Assembly (NCBI RefSeq): GCF_000424005.1
Contig: NZ_AUJB01000010.1
Location: 203,499-267,498, forward strand
Reading direction: 5' to 3'
DNA: 64,000 nt
From: Pseudobutyrivibrio ruminis CF1b
GTDB lineage: Bacteria; Bacillota; Clostridia; Lachnospirales; Lachnospiraceae
A model generated the notes under the pieces. That model was not told the origin of the DNA. It ran no database searches and was given only the letters and a program-made list of their open reading frames with translations. This document shows, piece by piece, positions 61,413 through 64,000 of this stretch (position 1 is its first letter; the number at the start of each line of letters is the position of its first letter). The position numbers were made by a program, and so were the translations under genes.

Positions 61413-62918
61413 ATGAAACCAATTTTATCAGCGTCCCAAATGAAAGAATGGGATTCAAAAACAATTGAACAAATGGGGGTTCCATCACTTGTTTTAATGG
61501 AAAGAGCTGCCCTTGCAGTATGCAACAGAATCCTGCATTCATATTCTGATAAACCAAAGATTGGAATATTCGCAGGTCCAGGAAACAACGGTGGAGATGG
61601 CATAGCGATCGCACGTATTATGCATACAAAGGGATTTCCTGTTAAGGCCATTGTTTTAGGAGATTCTAAGAAATTTTCTTCTCAGCTTAGGCAGGAGCTG
61701 GAGATAGCTGGAAATTATGGAGTGGATATTGTTTATCCATGGAACATAGATGATGTAAGCATAAAAGAGTTTTTAAGAATGTTTGCTGACTGTGACATTC
61801 TGATTGATTCCATGTTTGGCATTGGACTGACCAGAGGTCTGGAAGGCGACTATGCCGTTGCTGCAGAGTACATTAACCAAAGTGGAAAGACTGTCATGGC
61901 TGTGGATATCCCATCCGGTTATGATACTGACAGTGGAAAACTTCTTGGTACCGTAGGCGTGAAGGCTGACACCACTGTGACCTTTGCCTATATGAAAAAG
62001 GGACTGGTTCTTGGCGATTGTAAGTTGGCAGCTGGAAATGTTTATGTGGCTGATGTTGGCATCTATTGCAAGGATGATAAGGTGGCACAGCTGCTTGATG
62101 ATGACATACTGACATACATTCCAAAGCGTGAGGCTAATGCCAATAAAGGAACCTGCGGAAAGGTTCTTGTGATTGCAGGTAGCGAAAGCATTTATGGAGC
62201 ATGTTATCTAGCTGCAAATGCAGCGCTTGTGACAGGCTCAGGCCTGGTAAAGATTTACACCCATCAGAATAATATAGAATCCATCCAGCAGACATTGCCT
62301 GAGACTATGTATAAGGGATATACAGCTTTTGATGAAGCTGAGGTACTTCAGCAGATTAGCTGGGCTGATGCCATTGTCATTGGTCCGGGACTTGGCACCT
62401 CTGAGGTTTCTGAGAAGATTCTTAGGACAGTTTGTGATCAAGCTAAAGTACCTGTGATTGTGGATGCAGATGGAGTAAATCTTCTGGCGAAAGATTTAAA
62501 GCAGCTTGATGAATTGGCAGGCAGAGTTCCTGTAATTCTCACTCCTCATCTAAAGGAGATGGAGCGACTTTGCAATACACTTGTAAATGAGATAAATTAC
62601 AATATGGAAAATGTGGCAAAGGAATTTGCTGCAGAGCATAACTGTATTGTGGTTCTTAAAAATTTCACTACAGTAGTTGCTATCGTAAATACGATATTCT
62701 ATTGTGACAGTGGAAATGAAGGTCTTGCTACACCAGGTAGTGGCGATGTGCTTGCTGGCATTATTGGAGCGTTGCTTGGTCAGGGATTATCGGCAGATGT
62801 GGCTGCATCAGCCGGGGCATATATTCATGGAAAGGCTGGAACCATAGCCACTGAAGACACAGGAATAAAAGGCTTATTAGCGAGAGATATTATCGCAAAT
62901 ATAAATAAAGTTATATGA
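61413..62918 (+). CDS. nnr: Bifunctional NAD(P)HX epimerase / dehydratase
   Basis: Repair enzyme of 501 residues that restores hydrated NADH and NADPH. The N-terminal half (about 1-215) is the YjeF_N epimerase with FAGPGNNGGDGIAIAR near 50-65 and DSMFGIGLTRG. The C-terminal half (about 225-500) is the ADP-dependent dehydratase with NKGTCGKVLVIAGSE, VIGPGLG, ILTPHLKEMERL and LATPGSGDVLAG. Full length and intact in both halves. GGGGGA precedes the start. It is 12 bases from the NAD synthetase gene, a logical pairing for cofactor upkeep. Confidence 0.95.
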   Translation: MKPILSASQMKEWDSKTIEQMGVPSLVLMERAALAVCNRILHSYSDKPKIGIFAGPGNNGGDGIAIARIMHTKGFPVKAIVLGDSKKFSSQLRQELEIAGNYGVDIVYPWNIDDVSIKEFLRMFADCDILIDSMFGIGLTRGLEGDYAVAAEYINQSGKTVMAVDIPSGYDTDSGKLLGTVGVKADTTVTFAYMKKGLVLGDCKLAAGNVYVADVGIYCKDDKVAQLLDDDILTYIPKREANANKGTCGKVLVIAGSESIYGACYLAANAALVTGSGLVKIYTHQNNIESIQQTLPETMYKGYTAFDEAEVLQQISWADAIVIGPGLGTSEVSEKILRTVCDQAKVPVIVDADGVNLLAKDLKQLDELAGRVPVILTPHLKEMERLCNTLVNEINYNMENVAKEFAAEHNCIVVLKNFTTVVAIVNTIFYCDSGNEGLATPGSGDVLAGIIGALLGQGLSADVAASAGAYIHGKAGTIATEDTGIKGLLARDIIANINKVI

Positions 62919-62930
62919 AAGGCATTTTTT

Positions 62931-63680
62931 ATGAGAGAATTTGATGTAGAAAAGCAGACAAAACAATTGATTGAGTACACCAGAGAATGGTTCAACAAAT
63001 TTGGAGAGAACAGCCGCGCAGTACTTGGTATTTCAGGTGGTAAGGATTCATCAGTTACAGCTGCAGTTTTAAAGGAAGCACTTGGCGCTGACAGAGTACT
63101 TGGAATCATCATGCCAAACGGTGAGATGAGCGACCTTGATGATGCAAAGCTTCTCGTTGATTTCCTTAAGATTCCAAACGAGATTGTTCCTATTACAGAT
63201 TATTACAATGCAGCTATTGCTACTTTTGAGAAGGCTGAGAAGTTTGAGGTTACAAAGGATCTTAAGATTAACCTTGCACCACGTCTTCGTATGTCCACAC
63301 TTTACGCTGTAGCCCAGGGCCAGCCTGTCACAACATTTGTTGTAAATACATGCAATGCTTCAGAGGACTATGTAGGCTACTCTACAAAGTTCGGTGATGC
63401 AGCTGGTGATGTTTCACTTCTTCAGGATTTCACAGTTACAGAGGTTCTTCAGATTGGAGAATACTTAGGACTTCCAGAGCAGCTTGTTCACAAGGTTCCT
63501 TCGGACGGACTTTCTGGAATGTCAGATGAGGATAAGCTTGGCTTCAAGTATGCTCAGCTCGATGAATATATTTCAAATGAAAATGCAGACATCCCTGCAG
63601 ATGTAAAGGCTTCCATCGATAGAAAGCACGTGGCAAACCTTCACAAGCTCCAGCTTATGCCTGCATATAAGAGACATTAA
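62931..63680 (+). CDS. nadE: NH3-dependent NAD synthetase
   Basis: Enzyme of 249 residues that amidates nicotinate adenine dinucleotide to NAD. The ATP pyrophosphatase loop is GISGGKDSSVTAAVL (about 33-47), and NCASEDYVGY-like sequence (CNASEDYVGYSTKFGDAAGD) and LPSDGLSG-type residues (VPSDGLSGMSDEDKLGF) bind the substrates. There is no glutaminase domain, so ammonia is the nitrogen donor. AAAGG is about 9 bases before the ATG. It ends the operon with nnr, followed by a terminator. Confidence 0.95.
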   Translation: MREFDVEKQTKQLIEYTREWFNKFGENSRAVLGISGGKDSSVTAAVLKEALGADRVLGIIMPNGEMSDLDDAKLLVDFLKIPNEIVPITDYYNAAIATFEKAEKFEVTKDLKINLAPRLRMSTLYAVAQGQPVTTFVVNTCNASEDYVGYSTKFGDAAGDVSLLQDFTVTEVLQIGEYLGLPEQLVHKVPSDGLSGMSDEDKLGFKYAQLDEYISNENADIPADVKASIDRKHVANLHKLQLMPAYKRH

Positions 63681-63695
63681 AGATAAGTTTATCTC

Positions 63696-63727
63696 AGAGG
63701 TTTAGTCGATGGCTAAACCTCTTTTTA
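63696..63727 (+). terminator. Intrinsic terminator after nadE
   Basis: AGAGGTTTAG pairs perfectly with CTAAACCTCT around a 7-base loop, followed by TTTTATTT. Confidence 0.9.
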
Positions 63728-63848
63728 TTTTCACACTGCTTGATACAGCATATCAGCTCAGTCTCAAAGTCAATGCTTCCCTTTGGCGCTGCGCGGCATT
63801 GACATCTCGACTTTTAGCTGATATGTGATAATCAAGCAGGGGTGAAAA
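63728..63848. repeat. 121-nt interrupted hairpin element
   Basis: Four successive arm segments pair in order: TTTTCAC (63728) with GTGAAAA (63842); CTGCTTGAT (63736) with ATCAAGCAG (63831); ATATCAGCT (63750) with AGCTGATAT (63816); GTCAATGC (63769) with GCATTGAC (63796). Small internal loops separate them and a GC-rich tip (GGCGCTGCGC) closes the structure. It has no T-run and no ORF. It may be a structured RNA or a palindromic mobile element. Confidence 0.7.
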
Positions 63849-63869
63849 TAGGGCTGTGGCAGAGCCACA
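63833..63869 (+). repeat. Dispersed repeat B, copy 2
   Basis: CAAGCAGG, GTGAAAATA and GGCTGTGGC-AGA-GCCACA; matches 49663-49698 in order and most bases. Its left end is also the last arm of the 121-nt hairpin. Confidence 0.66.
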
Positions 63870-63897
63870 ACCTCTAATCAAGGTCCTCTAAGATTGC

Positions 63898-63989
63898 TTT
63901 ATCAATTTGTAAGCTATAAACCAAGTGTTTTCGCTTGTCATTGATAAAATAACTAAGCTTGAGATGTCTAAATCATAAGATTTATCAAT
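63898..63989. repeat. Inverted TTTATCAAT / ATTGATAAA sites at the window end
   Basis: TTTATCAAT (63898-63906), ATTGATAAA (63940-63948) and TTTATCAAT (63981-63989) form alternating inverted repeats with 42- and 41-base periods. They stand right after repeat B, as the TTTATCGC array does at 49.7 kb. I see no gene in 63681-64000. Confidence 0.6.
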
Positions 63990-64000
63990 GGAGCTTCTAC

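Overview
The window is a contiguous low-GC (roughly 40% by eye) bacterial chromosome segment with strong AGGAGG ribosome binding sites, many intrinsic terminators and short operons. Gene content (LuxS/Pfs, a two-gene SUF system, GH127 with an ABC sugar importer and a YesMN-type two-component system, a sortase-like surface enzyme, CstA, an AGCS symporter) points to an anaerobic Firmicute of the Lachnospiraceae, most like Butyrivibrio/Pseudobutyrivibrio. The genus is an inference; no rRNA or tRNA gene was seen. No transposase, integrase, phage gene or CRISPR array was seen.

Layout. 1-5.7 kb: end of an ABC-F gene, then an ABC-2 exporter (ATPase and two permeases) in an operon with a LuxR-type two-component system. 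5.7-14.4 kb: PHP phosphatase, AGCS symporter, secreted SGNH protein, minimal SufC/SufB pair, a small unknown protein behind a hairpin that buries its Shine-Dalgarno, CstA, and an MFS exporter. 14.4-19 kb: a secreted carboxylesterase divergent from a MerR regulator with a textbook 19-bp-spacer MerR promoter, then DJ-1, LuxS and Pfs with a long hairpin between the last two. 19-34.8 kb: a glycan-utilisation locus (sensor kinase, AraC-type regulator, two paralogous lipoproteins, two permeases, GH127 beta-L-arabinofuranosidase, 1991-residue anchored surface enzyme). 35-37.3 kb: phosphoglucomutase and a TetR regulator.

37.3-44 kb is the most unusual part. A leftward mini-cluster (condensation-type acyltransferase, carrier protein, an overlooked 26-codon ORF, acyl-adenylating enzyme) lies divergent from a peptide-signalling module: an AgrA-like LytTR regulator, an 18-codon ORF with a perfect ribosome binding site and its own terminator, an AgrC-like GHKL kinase, and a CPBP membrane protease. 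No AgrB is present. Direct repeats with a 20-nt period, matching LytTR operators in geometry, lie upstream of both the regulator and the protease. I propose an AgrB-less peptide-sensing circuit that may also control the divergent acyl-product cluster.

44-49.6 kb: MoxR-DUF58-transglutaminase operon. 49.6-50.1 kb: a gene-free stretch packed with inverted TTTATCGC-type repeats. 50.1-52.8 kb: GntR-regulated ABC exporter with a perfect operator palindrome. 52.9-56.4 kb: YdjI/YdjG/YdjH-like membrane-stress genes. 56.4-61.3 kb: a polysaccharide O-acylation set (acyltransferase-3, MBOAT, AlgJ-like, and a convergent SGNH protein). 61.4-63.7 kb: NAD(P)HX repair (Nnr) and NAD synthetase. The last 320 bases carry a 121-nt hairpin, a dispersed repeat also found at 49.7 kb, and more inverted TTTATC sites.
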